Source of the DNA: Kutzneria sp044547355
GTDB lineage: Bacteria; Actinomycetota; Actinomycetes; Mycobacteriales; Pseudonocardiaceae
Direction of reading: 5' to 3'
DNA length: 64,000 bases
Assembly: GCF_044547355.1 (NCBI RefSeq)
Contig: NZ_JBIUAG010000004.1
Span: forward strand, 372,001-436,000
The translations under genes and the position numbers were made by a program. Every line of letters starts with the position of its first letter. Position 1 is the stretch's first letter. Of this stretch, positions 45,624-53,711 are shown one piece after another. The notes beneath the pieces were generated by a model. The model saw nothing but the letters and a program-made list of their open reading frames with translations. It was not told the DNA's origin and ran no database searches.

Positions 45624-46534
45624 GCCCCGACGGTGGCGAAACGGGGGAAAAGCGCCTCGGCGTTGCCGCGGTTGACGGCGTCGAGGTCGAGATCGGCGGT
45701 GTCCAGCAGGCCGTTGAAGTAGGCGCTGCCGGCGCCGGCGGAATAGGGCCAGTCGCTGCCGTAGAGCACGTGGCCGGGCGCGGCGAATCCGGTGAGCAGC
45801 TTGAGCGTGTCGTGGCCGGTGGACAGGGCCGTGTCGAAGTAGAAACGCTTGAAGTCGGCCATGATGTCCTCCGCCGCGAGCGGCGAGCCGAGCATCGGGA
45901 TGCCGGTGGCGAAGCGTTGCGCGGCGTAGGGCAGGAACCCGCCGGCGTGGGACAGGATGATCCGAACCTGCTGGTGCCGCCGGAGCACGCCGTTGACGGC
46001 CAGGTCGACGGCGGTGCGTGTGGTGTCGGCGGGGAAATCGACCACGGCGGGGTTGACGCCGTCCAAGGGTGACATCGCGGTGACCGTGGGGTGGATGAAC
46101 ACGACGGCGCGACGCCGGTCGAGCTCGGCCCAGACGGGTTCCCAGCGCGGATCGCCGAGGTAGACGCCACGGCTGTTGGACATCATCACGACGCCGTCGG
46201 CGCCGAGGGTGTCGAAGGCGTGGCCGATCTCGTCGAGCACGCTCGCGGCGTCGTGGTCGGCCATCGGCAGGCTGGCGAACAGCCCGAACCGGCCGGGGTG
46301 GTCCTTGACCAGCTCGGCGGTGAACTCGTTGAGCTCGCGGGCCAGCCGGGGACCGCCGCCCTCGGCGACGGTGGGAATGCCGGGCGACGACACCGACAGC
46401 ACCGCCGTGGCGACCTGGTGGTCGTCCATCCAGGCCAGGGAGGCCGCGGCCGACCAGGCCGGCCGGGGCGTGGCGGCGAAGGGCTCGAAGGCCGCCGGGA
46501 TCAGGTGATGGTGCACGTCAAGCCGTGTGGACAT
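45620..46534 (-). CDS. ACMSD-type amidohydrolase/decarboxylase
   Basis: The 304-residue TIM-barrel metal hydrolase has zinc ligands in DVHHHLIP, HPTVTA, ILSHAGGFLPY and YGSDWPYS. This set matches aminocarboxymuconate-semialdehyde decarboxylase and related amidohydrolase_2 enzymes acting on aromatic-derived acids. GGAG precedes ATG 46534. It is divergent from MarR with a shared promoter region, which points to induction by a small aromatic ligand. Confidence 0.88.
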   Translation of the reverse strand: MSTRLDVHHHLIPAAFEPFAATPRPAWSAAASLAWMDDHQVATAVLSVSSPGIPTVAEGGGPRLARELNEFTAELVKDHPGRFGLFASLPMADHDAASVLDEIGHAFDTLGADGVVMMSNSRGVYLGDPRWEPVWAELDRRRAVVFIHPTVTAMSPLDGVNPAVVDFPADTTRTAVDLAVNGVLRRHQQVRIILSHAGGFLPYAAQRFATGIPMLGSPLAAEDIMADFKRFYFDTALSTGHDTLKLLTGFAAPGHVLYGSDWPYSAGAGSAYFNGLLDTADLDLDAVNRGNAEALFPRFATVGA

Positions 46535-46545
46535 CGTCCAACTCC

Positions 46546-46576
46546 TTAGCTTGCTAACCTTTGTGATGCTAATATA
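46546..46576. promoter_or_regulatory. Shared divergent promoter and candidate MarR operator
   Basis: TTAGC-TT-GCTAA (46546-46557) is an inverted repeat next to overlapping -10 boxes: TAATAT for marR (46570-46575, 6 nt before its ATG, so leaderless) and TATATT (46571-46576, minus) for the amidohydrolase. The -35 boxes are weak, as expected for regulated promoters. Confidence 0.5.
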
Positions 46577-46581
46577 CTCAC

Positions 46582-47019
46582 ATGAGCGAACCCGATGTCG
46601 AGGAGCTGGCCGCGGCGGCGGACGCCCTCTACGCGGCCATGCGCCGCGGCCGCACCGCCGCCGTCGGGGAGGGCGCGCTGACCCTGGCCCAGGCCGACCT
46701 GCTCGATCCCCTGCTGGACCAGGAGTCCCTGCCGGTCAGCCAGCTGGCCCGGCTGGCCGGCGTCAGCCATCCGACCGCGACCCGGATGATCAAGCAGCTG
46801 GAGACCCGGGACCTCGTGCTCCGCCGCCGCGGCACCGAGGACGAGCGGCTGGTCCTGGTCGCCCTGACCGAGACCGGACGGGAGCAGCTGCGCGCCGCCC
46901 GGCGCCGGCTGCGTGAGATGCAGAGCCGCACCCTGGGGCAGCTCTCCCCCGCCGACCGCCGACGCATCGCCGCCGACATCCGCCGCCTGACCAAGCTGGT
47001 CCGAGGCGAGTCGCTCTGA
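46582..47019 (+). CDS. MarR-family transcriptional regulator
   Basis: The 145-residue winged-helix protein has the MarR core LPVSQLARLAGVSHPTATRM and the wing RRRGTEDERLVLVALTETG. An N-terminal helix bundle (EELAAAADALYAAM) forms the dimer. It probably controls both the amidohydrolase-kinase pair and the nitrilase that follows 39 nt downstream. The ligand is unknown, likely phenolic. Confidence 0.92.
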   Translation: MSEPDVEELAAAADALYAAMRRGRTAAVGEGALTLAQADLLDPLLDQESLPVSQLARLAGVSHPTATRMIKQLETRDLVLRRRGTEDERLVLVALTETGREQLRAARRRLREMQSRTLGQLSPADRRRIAADIRRLTKLVRGESL

Positions 47020-47058
47020 CCGTCCACAAACGGGCAAGATCGTACTAGCGTCGTCGGC

Positions 47059-47970
47059 ATGCCCACCGTGAAAGCGGCCGTCGTCCAGGCCTCGGCCCCG
47101 CTGTTCGACACGCCGGCGGCGTTATCCCGGGCCAAGGACCTGATCCGGCAGGCCCACGCGGACGTGGTCGTGCTGCCGGAGGCGTTCCTCGGCGGCTACC
47201 CCAAGGCCCTGGACTTCGACATCACGGTCGGCCGGCGCACCGACGCCGGCCGCGAGCTGTTCCGCCGCTACCACGCGGCGGCGATCGACGTGCCGGGGCC
47301 GGAGGTGGAGTCCCTCGCCGCGCTGACCCGGGAACTGGGCTGTCACGCCGTGGTCGGCGCGGTCGAGCGGCAGGGCGGAACCCTGTACTGCGTGGCGTTG
47401 TTCTTCGGCCCCACCGGCTATCTCGGCCTGCACCGCAAGCTGATGCCGACCGCCGCGGAACGGTACCTGTGGGGCCAGGGCGACGGCTCCACGCTCCCGG
47501 TGATCGACACCGGCGCGGCCCGGATCGGCGCGGCGATCTGCTGGGAGAACTACATGCCGCTGTTCCGGACCACCATGTACGCCAAGGGCGTCGACCTGTG
47601 GTGTGCGCCCACCGTGGACGACCGCGACCAGTGGCAGGCCAGCATGCGGCACATCGCGCTGGAGGGGCGGTGCTTCGTGTTGAGCGCCAACCAGTTCCTG
47701 CGCCGCGACGACCTGCCGCCCGACCTGCGGGTGGACGCCATGGACCCGGTGCTGATCGGCGGCGGCTCGGTCATCGTGTCCCCGCTGGGCCAGGTGCTGG
47801 CCGGGCCGCTGCGGGACACCGAGGGCATTCTCGCCGCCCAGCTCGACCTCGACGACCTGGCCCGCGCCCGCTTCGACTTCGACGCCGTCGGCCACTACGC
47901 CCGCTCGGACATCTTCACCCTGCACGTCAACGAGTCCGCCCACACCGCGGTGACCGGGCTGACCCCATGA
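47059..47970 (+). CDS. Nitrilase-family carbon-nitrogen hydrolase
   Basis: 303 residues. The catalytic triad is E41 (VLPEAFLGGYPK), K127 (LHRKLMP) and C161 (AICWENYMPLFR). The CWENYMPL cysteine loop and HRKLMPT match true nitrilases acting on aliphatic or aryl nitriles rather than amidases. ATG 47059 gives the standard N-terminus. Together with the MarR regulator and the divergent ACMSD-type enzyme it suggests aromatic nitrile or aromatic acid degradation. A double hairpin follows. Confidence 0.92.
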   Translation: MPTVKAAVVQASAPLFDTPAALSRAKDLIRQAHADVVVLPEAFLGGYPKALDFDITVGRRTDAGRELFRRYHAAAIDVPGPEVESLAALTRELGCHAVVGAVERQGGTLYCVALFFGPTGYLGLHRKLMPTAAERYLWGQGDGSTLPVIDTGAARIGAAICWENYMPLFRTTMYAKGVDLWCAPTVDDRDQWQASMRHIALEGRCFVLSANQFLRRDDLPPDLRVDAMDPVLIGGGSVIVSPLGQVLAGPLRDTEGILAAQLDLDDLARARFDFDAVGHYARSDIFTLHVNESAHTAVTGLTP

Positions 47971-48033
47971 TCGAAATGAGCAGCCCCCCAAATCAATCCA
48001 AGCAGATCAACCTGGCAGGCGGCGCTCCGATAA

Positions 48034-48161
48034 GCCACATGCGCTTCCCACTTGGCATCGGAGCCCAAGTGGGAAGCGCATGTGGCAATCACGGCGGGGC
48101 TTTCGCCACATGCGCTTCCTATGTGGCATCAGGGCCCAAGTGGGAAGCGCATGTGGCGAAA
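48034..48161. repeat. Tandem double hairpin, GCCACATGCGCTTCC family, copy 1
   Basis: Two long hairpins stand side by side between the convergent nitrilase and TmsB genes. The first (48034-48086) has a 22-bp perfect stem around the core GCCACATGCGCTTCC. The second (48101-48161) has a 19-bp stem with the same core flanked by TTTC/GAAA. Both orientations could serve as terminators. A second double copy lies at 59541-59665. Confidence 0.8.
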
Positions 48162-48169
48162 AGCGGGTG

Positions 48170-49414
48170 CTACGACTGCGGCGGCTCGAAGTCGGGGCGC
48201 AGGGGCATGTGCGAGGTGGTGCCGTCCAGCTTCACGCCGAGGATCTGGTGCAGCTGGATGTTGTTGACGTCGAAGCCCCACTGGCAGGCGGCCAGGTAGA
48301 GGCGCCAGATGCGGGCCTTGGGCAGGCCGACCTCCTCGACGGCCTCGTCCCAGTGCTCGTCGAGGTTGGCGCACCAGCCGCCGAGGGTCTTGGCGTAGTG
48401 CTCCCGGATGTTCTCGGAGTGCCGGATCTCGAAGCCGGCGTCGTTCATCCGGGACATCAGGTAGCCGGGCCCCTCCAGCTCCCCGTCGGGGAAGATGTAG
48501 CGGGTGATGAAGCCGCCGGCCTTGAACGGGAACTTGTCGCTCGGCCGGGTGATGCAGTGGTTGAGCAGCCGGCCGCCGTCGCGGAGCTTGCCGTACAGGG
48601 CCGAGAAGTACGACGGCAGGTTGGCCCCGCCGATGTGCTCGGTCAGGCCGATGGAGCTGACGGCGTCGAACCCGGTCTCGGGCACGTCGCGGTAGTCCAT
48701 GAACCGCACCTCGGCCAGGTCCTGCAGCCCCCGCTCGACGATGGCCTTCTGCGCCCACTCGGCCTGCGACCGCGACAGGGTGACGCCCAGGGCCTTGACG
48801 CCGTAGTGCTCGGCGGCGTGCATGACCATGCCGCCCCAGCCGCAGCCCACATCCAGCAGCCGCATGCCCTCGGTCAGCCCGAGCTTGCGGGCGACCAGGT
48901 CGTGCTTGGTGAACTGGGCGGTCTCCAGCGACGCGTCGTCGGTCGGGTACACCGCGCAGGTGTAGGCCATGGACGGCCCGAGCACCCACTCGTAGAACCG
49001 GTTGGACACGTCGTAGTGGTGCGAGATGGCCTGCGCGTCCCGGCCCTTGGAGTGCCGCCAGCCCTTGGGCCGCGCCTCCTGCGGCGGCGGGCTGACCGGC
49101 CACCAGAAGCGGTGCTTGGCCAGCAGGCCGAGCAGCTCCACCTTGGTCTTGTTGTCCAGCTCCCCCAGCTCGATGTCGCCGAGCAGGTGGAAGGCGTGGT
49201 GCAGGTCGCCGACGACCTCGATGTGCCCGGTCACGTAGGCCCGGGCCAGCCCGAGCTCGCCGGGCGCCGACGCCAGGTAGGACAGCGCGAACGGGGACCG
49301 GATCTCGATGCGGACCTCGGCGTCGCCGGGCCCGGTGCGGCTGCCGTCGTAGGCGACGAACTCGATCCGGTCGTCCGCCTTGAGCGTCCGGCTGAACAGC
49401 TCCGCTAGCCGCAT
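48170..49414 (-). CDS. tmsB: CFA-synthase-like SAM methyltransferase, TmsB/BfaA-type
   Basis: 414 residues from ATG 49414 (GAGAGGGGG upstream); ATG 49474 is an alternative. SAM motif I is LDVGCGWGG (187-195), and the cyclopropane-synthase core reads SMAYTCAVYP and GLTEHIGG. It follows an FAD oxidoreductase gene, the order known from mycobacterial Rv0449c-Rv0447c and from tmsAB. There the methyltransferase adds a methylene to oleoyl chains and the FAD enzyme reduces it, giving 10-methyl (tuberculostearic) acid. A plain cyclopropane synthase is the main alternative. Confidence 0.85.
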   Translation of the reverse strand: MRLAELFSRTLKADDRIEFVAYDGSRTGPGDAEVRIEIRSPFALSYLASAPGELGLARAYVTGHIEVVGDLHHAFHLLGDIELGELDNKTKVELLGLLAKHRFWWPVSPPPQEARPKGWRHSKGRDAQAISHHYDVSNRFYEWVLGPSMAYTCAVYPTDDASLETAQFTKHDLVARKLGLTEGMRLLDVGCGWGGMVMHAAEHYGVKALGVTLSRSQAEWAQKAIVERGLQDLAEVRFMDYRDVPETGFDAVSSIGLTEHIGGANLPSYFSALYGKLRDGGRLLNHCITRPSDKFPFKAGGFITRYIFPDGELEGPGYLMSRMNDAGFEIRHSENIREHYAKTLGGWCANLDEHWDEAVEEVGLPKARIWRLYLAACQWGFDVNNIQLHQILGVKLDGTTSHMPLRPDFEPPQS

Positions 49415-49448
49415 GCGCGGCCCCCTCTCTTCGTTACCCCCGCGGGTG

Positions 49449-50834
49449 CTAGCGCCCTCGGACACACTTGTCATACAGGTCGGGCAGGCGGCCCGCAGGG
49501 TCGTAGTCCCGCTTCAGCCGTCCGTACGAATCCCCGTTGTAGAACTGCCAGAACTCCTCCGGCGAGTAGAACGAGTCGGAGTACAGGGACTTGTGCCCGC
49601 CCAGCTCGGCGACCACCCGCTCGATGCGGCGGTTGTAGACGCCCTCCTCCTCGCCGAAACCGAGCCGCACTCCCGACCAGAAGCCCACGTTGACGTACAG
49701 CGTCTTGGGGTCCAGCGGGTACAGCGGCCACGGCCGGTCGTCGACGACCTGGAGCGGGCACAGCCACACCGGGCTGATGCCGATCTCCTTGTCGAAGAAG
49801 TCCAGGAACTCGGGCAGCCGGTCGACCGGCACCTCGATGTCCTGGATCACCGGCTCGCTCGGGTAGCCGGTCAGCAGCGTCTCGACCCGACGGCTCAGGC
49901 CGTAGCGGCGGTCGAGCGCGACGATCTTGCGGTAGACGTCGGAGCGCAGGTACCGGCGGGGCACCAGCCGGCGCACCCACGGGTCCTGCACGCCCAGCGC
50001 CTGGGAGCACCAGAACCAGTCGGTGTCCCAGCGCCACAGGTAGTCCCGCACGGTCAGGTGGTCGACCTGCTTGAACGGAATCGACTTGTAGTAGATCTGC
50101 TGGCCGGTGTAGTCGCTGGTGTGCGGAGCGCTGTCGACGAACCGGCCCAGGGTCAGGAACATCGCGCCCCGGCTGAACACCGTGCCGTCGATGAAGTCCA
50201 CGGCCTCGTCCTCGTACGCCCGGTCGGCGCAGATGCGGGCGATGGCGGCGGCGCAGTCGTGGGCGTTGCCGAAGCGCACGTGCCGCAGCCGCACGAACGG
50301 CTTGACCGGCTGGAGGTCGATCTCCAGCCGCAGCGAGTAGCCGAGGGTGCCGTAGGAGTTGGGGAAACCGGAGAACAGGGCCGAGTGCTCGTTGTCGGCC
50401 CTGGCCACCACCACCCGGCCGTCGCCGGTGAGGATCTCCATCTCCCGCACGGACTCGTGCGGCAGGCCGTTGCGGAAGGACGAGGACTCGATGCCCAGGC
50501 CGGACACGGCGCCGCCGAGCGTGATGGTCTTGAGCTGGGGCACCACGTGCGGCATGAGGCCGTGCCGCAGGGTCGCGTCGGCCAGGTCCTCGTAGGTGGT
50601 CATGCCGCCGACCTGGGCGGTGCGGGCCACCGGGTCCACGCTGAGCACCTTGTTGAACCGGCTGACGTCCAGGCCGGGGTGGGCGTTGGCGTCGCGGAAG
50701 CGGAACAGGTTGGAGGTCGGCTTGGCCAGCCGGACCGGGGTGCCGGGCGGTAGCGCGGCGTACTGCGCCCTCAGCGCCGCCACCTCGGCGTCGTGCTCCC
50801 TGGAAACGGCCGTCCCACCTGCTTGGTTGCCCAC
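49449..50834 (-). CDS. tmsA: FAD-binding oxidoreductase, TmsA/BfaB-type 10-methylene reductase
   Basis: 461 residues. The VAO/PP-loop FAD domain includes VDPVARTAQVGGMTTYEDLA, the GGAVSGLGIESSSFRNG glycine-rich stretch and LTGDGRVVVA. The C-terminal half (about 200-461) matches the DprE1/BfaB substrate-binding region. It lies 34 nt upstream of the methyltransferase in the same orientation. It probably reduces the 10-methylene fatty acyl intermediate with NADPH and FAD. The assignment rests on the gene pair. Confidence 0.85.
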   Translation of the reverse strand: MGNQAGGTAVSREHDAEVAALRAQYAALPPGTPVRLAKPTSNLFRFRDANAHPGLDVSRFNKVLSVDPVARTAQVGGMTTYEDLADATLRHGLMPHVVPQLKTITLGGAVSGLGIESSSFRNGLPHESVREMEILTGDGRVVVARADNEHSALFSGFPNSYGTLGYSLRLEIDLQPVKPFVRLRHVRFGNAHDCAAAIARICADRAYEDEAVDFIDGTVFSRGAMFLTLGRFVDSAPHTSDYTGQQIYYKSIPFKQVDHLTVRDYLWRWDTDWFWCSQALGVQDPWVRRLVPRRYLRSDVYRKIVALDRRYGLSRRVETLLTGYPSEPVIQDIEVPVDRLPEFLDFFDKEIGISPVWLCPLQVVDDRPWPLYPLDPKTLYVNVGFWSGVRLGFGEEEGVYNRRIERVVAELGGHKSLYSDSFYSPEEFWQFYNGDSYGRLKRDYDPAGRLPDLYDKCVRGR

Positions 50835-50961
50835 GGCAACCGACTCTATTGGGCCGGGTGCCCCGCGTCACGTCGGAATATCCCGATCCATTGTCATCCT
50901 CGACACACGGTGACCGTCGCGTCTCCCGCTTGCCGGGACGAGGACTGCGATACTCGGTCAC

Positions 50962-51444
50962 ATGCTTGCGCTCAGTGAGATCGCCCCGACATTCGTGGAG
51001 ATGGCTCACCGGATCGTGTGGTGCACGGTGTCGACGGTGGACGGTGACAACCGGCCCCGCTCGCGGGTGCTGCATCCGTTCTGGGAGTGGGACGGCGCCG
51101 CCCTGACCGGCTGGATCGCCACCATGCGGACGGGGCAGAAGAAGGCTCAGCTGGAGCACAGCGCGTTCACCGCCTGCAACTACTGGGCGCCCAACCATGA
51201 CACCTGTCTGGCTGAATGCCGGGCGGTCTGGGAGCAGGACCCGGCGGTCAGGGAGCGGGTGTGGCGGCTGTTCGCCGACGCCCCGGAGCCGCTCGGCTAC
51301 GACCCGGGCGGCATCGGCGTTCCGGGCTGGGACGGCCCTTCGTCGCCGGCCTTCTCCGTGCTACGCCTGGATCCGTGGCGAGTGCGCGTGCTGACCGGCG
51401 AGCAGCTGGTGACCGGCAAGAAGGCCGTGGCGTGGCGGGAGTGA
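50962..51444 (+). CDS. PPOX-family (split-barrel) protein
   Basis: 160 residues. The pyridoxamine-phosphate-oxidase-like core is RIVWCTVSTVDGDNRPRSRVLHPFWEWDG with ATMRTGQKKAQLEHSAFTACNYW. Its GTGA overlap with the lipoprotein gene downstream suggests co-expression. It is of the cytoplasmic, flavin- or F420-binding type. Substrate unknown. Confidence 0.82.
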   Translation: MLALSEIAPTFVEMAHRIVWCTVSTVDGDNRPRSRVLHPFWEWDGAALTGWIATMRTGQKKAQLEHSAFTACNYWAPNHDTCLAECRAVWEQDPAVRERVWRLFADAPEPLGYDPGGIGVPGWDGPSSPAFSVLRLDPWRVRVLTGEQLVTGKKAVAWRE

Positions 51445-51908
51445 GAGTTCCGCTGCTGGTCGGCCTAGCGGCCCTTGCGCTGGCCGGCTGTTCGTCCACC
51501 TCGGACGCCAATCCGCCGCCGGTGAAACTGGACGAGCTCGACCTGACCCACTACATGTCCAAGCCGTGCTCGTTGTTCGACGCGGACCAGCTGTCCGATC
51601 TCGGCATGAGCCGGGCCGCGGTCGGGTCGATCCAGCCCGACCTCTCGATGTGCGTGCTGTCGGCCGCCGGCTCGAACGTCATCGTCCACCTGGCGACCAA
51701 CTCGCCGTTCCCGAAGGCCGACGCCGGCCGGCAGGTGGCCGGCTTCCCGGCGCACGAGGTGGCCGGCAAGGACACCAGCTGCGCCGTCTGGGTGGTCGTC
51801 GCGGACACGCAGCGGATCTCGGCCAGTTCAACCGGCGGTGACGGCTGCCATTTGGCTGAAAACGTTGCGACATCGGCCATTGCCACGATCAAACGGCTGA
51901 GCCCGTGA
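51441..51908 (+). CDS. DUF3558-type lipoprotein
   Basis: From GTG 51441 the protein has 155 residues with a short signal and lipobox (LAALALAGC, C17). The DUF3558 features are KPCSLFDADQLSDLGM and two later cysteines (MCVLSAAG, TSCAVWVV) that may form a disulfide. Its start overlaps the preceding stop (GTGA). The family is common in Pseudonocardiales and mycobacteria, and the function is unknown. Confidence 0.82.
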   Translation: MRVPLLVGLAALALAGCSSTSDANPPPVKLDELDLTHYMSKPCSLFDADQLSDLGMSRAAVGSIQPDLSMCVLSAAGSNVIVHLATNSPFPKADAGRQVAGFPAHEVAGKDTSCAVWVVVADTQRISASSTGGDGCHLAENVATSAIATIKRLSP

Positions 51909-51935
51909 CCGCGTGTGGGGGATGATGGGACCGCT

Positions 51936-52649
51936 GTGGAGCCTCGACCGGAAGACCTCAACGCCTGGGTGAACGCGGGATTCGCCCGGGGGGAGGCGGC
52001 CGTCTGGCGCCGCTGGGGCTTCACGGTCGCGACCGCGCGGGCCTGGATCTCGGCCGGCGTGACCACCGGACTGACGGCGGCGCAGTGGGCGATCGCCGGG
52101 GTCACGCCGAGCACGATCTCCGGCTGGCGCGACGCCGGCATCAGCCCGGCCGACGCGGTGCGCTGGCACGAGTTCGGCGTGGGACTGAAGGCCGCCGCCG
52201 AGTTCAAGGCCCGCGGCGTCAGCCCCGAGCAGGCGTGGTCGCAGCGCACCCACGGCACCGACAACCCGGCCGATCTCGACGTGGTGCGGCGGTTCCGCGA
52301 GGCCGGCGTGGCCGGACCGGTGCTCAGCTCGTACCTGCTGCGGCAGTGGCTGGACGAGCAGGCGCTGGAGTGGGCCCGGCAGGGCGTGGACGCGGCCGAC
52401 GCGATGGGCTGGCGGGAGCTGGGCCTGAGCGCGGCCGAGGGTGGCGAGCTGGCCCGGGCCGGCCGGCGGCCGGTGACCGAGCTGCGCGAGTGGTGGCGGG
52501 TCGGCATCCCGTTCGAGGAGGTCGCCGACTGGCTGGGCGCGGGGCTGGGGCCGGACGAGGCGGCCGGGCACCGGGCCAACGGGGTGACCGTCGAGCAGGC
52601 CGCACGGCTGCGCGACCAACGCCGCCGACGCCGAGAACCGGACGAATGA
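51936..52649 (+). CDS. Protein of about 13-residue tandem helical repeats, unknown function
   Basis: 237 residues from GTG 51936. Most of the chain is a short repeat of the type W-x-x-A-G-V-(x4)-A-x-x-W, for example AQWAIAGVTPSTISGWRDAG and ISPADAVRWHEFGVGLKAA. At least ten repeats can be followed, interrupted near residue 105 by a charged linker (THGTDNPADLD). The pattern predicts a regular solenoid of short helices and turns. No family is recognised. It ends in RDQRRRRREPDE and is followed by a hairpin. It lies directly upstream of the lanthipeptide-dehydratase locus. Confidence 0.78.
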   Translation: MEPRPEDLNAWVNAGFARGEAAVWRRWGFTVATARAWISAGVTTGLTAAQWAIAGVTPSTISGWRDAGISPADAVRWHEFGVGLKAAAEFKARGVSPEQAWSQRTHGTDNPADLDVVRRFREAGVAGPVLSSYLLRQWLDEQALEWARQGVDAADAMGWRELGLSAAEGGELARAGRRPVTELREWWRVGIPFEEVADWLGAGLGPDEAAGHRANGVTVEQAARLRDQRRRRREPDE

Positions 52650-52653
52650 CCGG

Positions 52654-52686
52654 GACCCGTAACGGGGACACGGGCGAATACGGGTC
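52654..52686 (+). terminator. Hairpin after the helical-repeat gene
   Basis: GACCCGTA / TACGGGTC form an 8-bp stem with a 17-nt loop that itself contains a short ACGGGG/CGGGC complement. It begins 5 nt after the stop codon and separates the repeat-protein gene from the dehydratase pair. Confidence 0.45.
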
Positions 52687-52784
52687 ACCCTGCGAGTGAG
52701 TGCCCGGCAACTCTTTCGACTGACGGACCCACCCCATCCAGCGCCCATCACTTACCGTCATCACGGGGTGACGAGAAAGGTGAT

Positions 52785-53711
52785 GTGCGGGTGGGGTCGA
52801 TCGAACCCATGGTATCGGTGGCCGGCCGGCGCGTGCCGCTGGCCGAGTTCGTCGCCGACTGCCTCGATCCCGCCGGGGACGAGGAGCTGATCGCGGCCCG
52901 GCTGACCTTCCTGGCCGGCGGGCTGGACGCGCTGCGCACCGCGGGCGCGCCGCGCTGGACCCAGGTGGGCCTGGCCGGCGTCGACACGGGCCTGTATCCG
53001 GCGCTGCGGGACGCCGTGGCGCAGCTGCTCGCCGACGGCGAGATCACCGATTTCCTGTTCACGCACGGGTCGCCGGGCATGCGGGTGCGGTTCGCCGCCG
53101 CGCCGGGCCGGGCCACCCAGGTGCGGGCCGAGGTGCGCCGGCTGGCCGCGCGCTGGCGGCGGCGCGGGCTGGTGGCCGAGGCGGTGCCCGGCGTGTACGA
53201 GCCGGAGGCGCACCTGTTCGGCGGGCCGGACTCGATGCGCCACGCCTACCAGCTGTTCACCGTGGACTCGGTGATCTGGCTGCGCCACCACAGCGACATG
53301 GGCGACGGGACGCCGGCCTGGGTGGTGTCGCTGCGCATGCTGCGGGACGTCTTCGACGGCCTCCAGATCACCGGCTGGGAGGACCTCGACGTCTGGGCCC
53401 GCGTGCGGGACATCGCCGGCGGCGGCGAGCCGGGCCCGGTCTCGGCCGAGCTGGAGGGCTGGTGGACCGGCGACGAGGAGCTGCTGTCCCGGCTGCCGGA
53501 GCCGACGCGGGAGCTGCTGGAGCTGCACCGGGCGCGGGTCACGCCGGTGCTGGAACGGTGGCGGGCCGAGTACTTCGCCACCGACCAGGCCCGGGTCGGG
53601 CCGCGCGAGGCGGCGGCGTACCACGTGGTGCAGCACTGGAACCGAGCGATGCTCGGTCCGGCGGAGCGGGCGCTGGTCCTGGACACCCTGGTCGGTCGCC
53701 GTGCCGGATGA
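52785..53711 (+). CDS. Thiopeptide/lanthipeptide elimination-domain protein (SpaB_C-like, split LanB)
   Basis: 308 residues from GTG 52785. The protein matches the C-terminal glutamate-elimination domain of class I dehydratases encoded as a separate gene: RWTQVGLAGVDTGLYPALRD, FLFTHGSPGMRVRFAA, and the terminal signature YHVVQHWNRAMLG (H-x-x-x-N-R-x-x-G type). It removes glutamate from glutamyl-Ser/Thr to give dehydroalanine or dehydrobutyrine. Its end overlaps the glutamylation-domain gene by 11 nt. The reversed gene order (elimination domain first) is unusual. Confidence 0.82.
   Translation: MRVGSIEPMVSVAGRRVPLAEFVADCLDPAGDEELIAARLTFLAGGLDALRTAGAPRWTQVGLAGVDTGLYPALRDAVAQLLADGEITDFLFTHGSPGMRVRFAAAPGRATQVRAEVRRLAARWRRRGLVAEAVPGVYEPEAHLFGGPDSMRHAYQLFTVDSVIWLRHHSDMGDGTPAWVVSLRMLRDVFDGLQITGWEDLDVWARVRDIAGGGEPGPVSAELEGWWTGDEELLSRLPEPTRELLELHRARVTPVLERWRAEYFATDQARVGPREAAAYHVVQHWNRAMLGPAERALVLDTLVGRRAG

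Noticed and set aside
52696..52890. 64-codon plus-strand ORF upstream of the dehydratase pair as a precursor peptide
   Set aside because: The Ser/Thr/Cys-rich end is an out-of-frame reading of the dehydratase gene itself, and no ribosome-binding site precedes the GTG.
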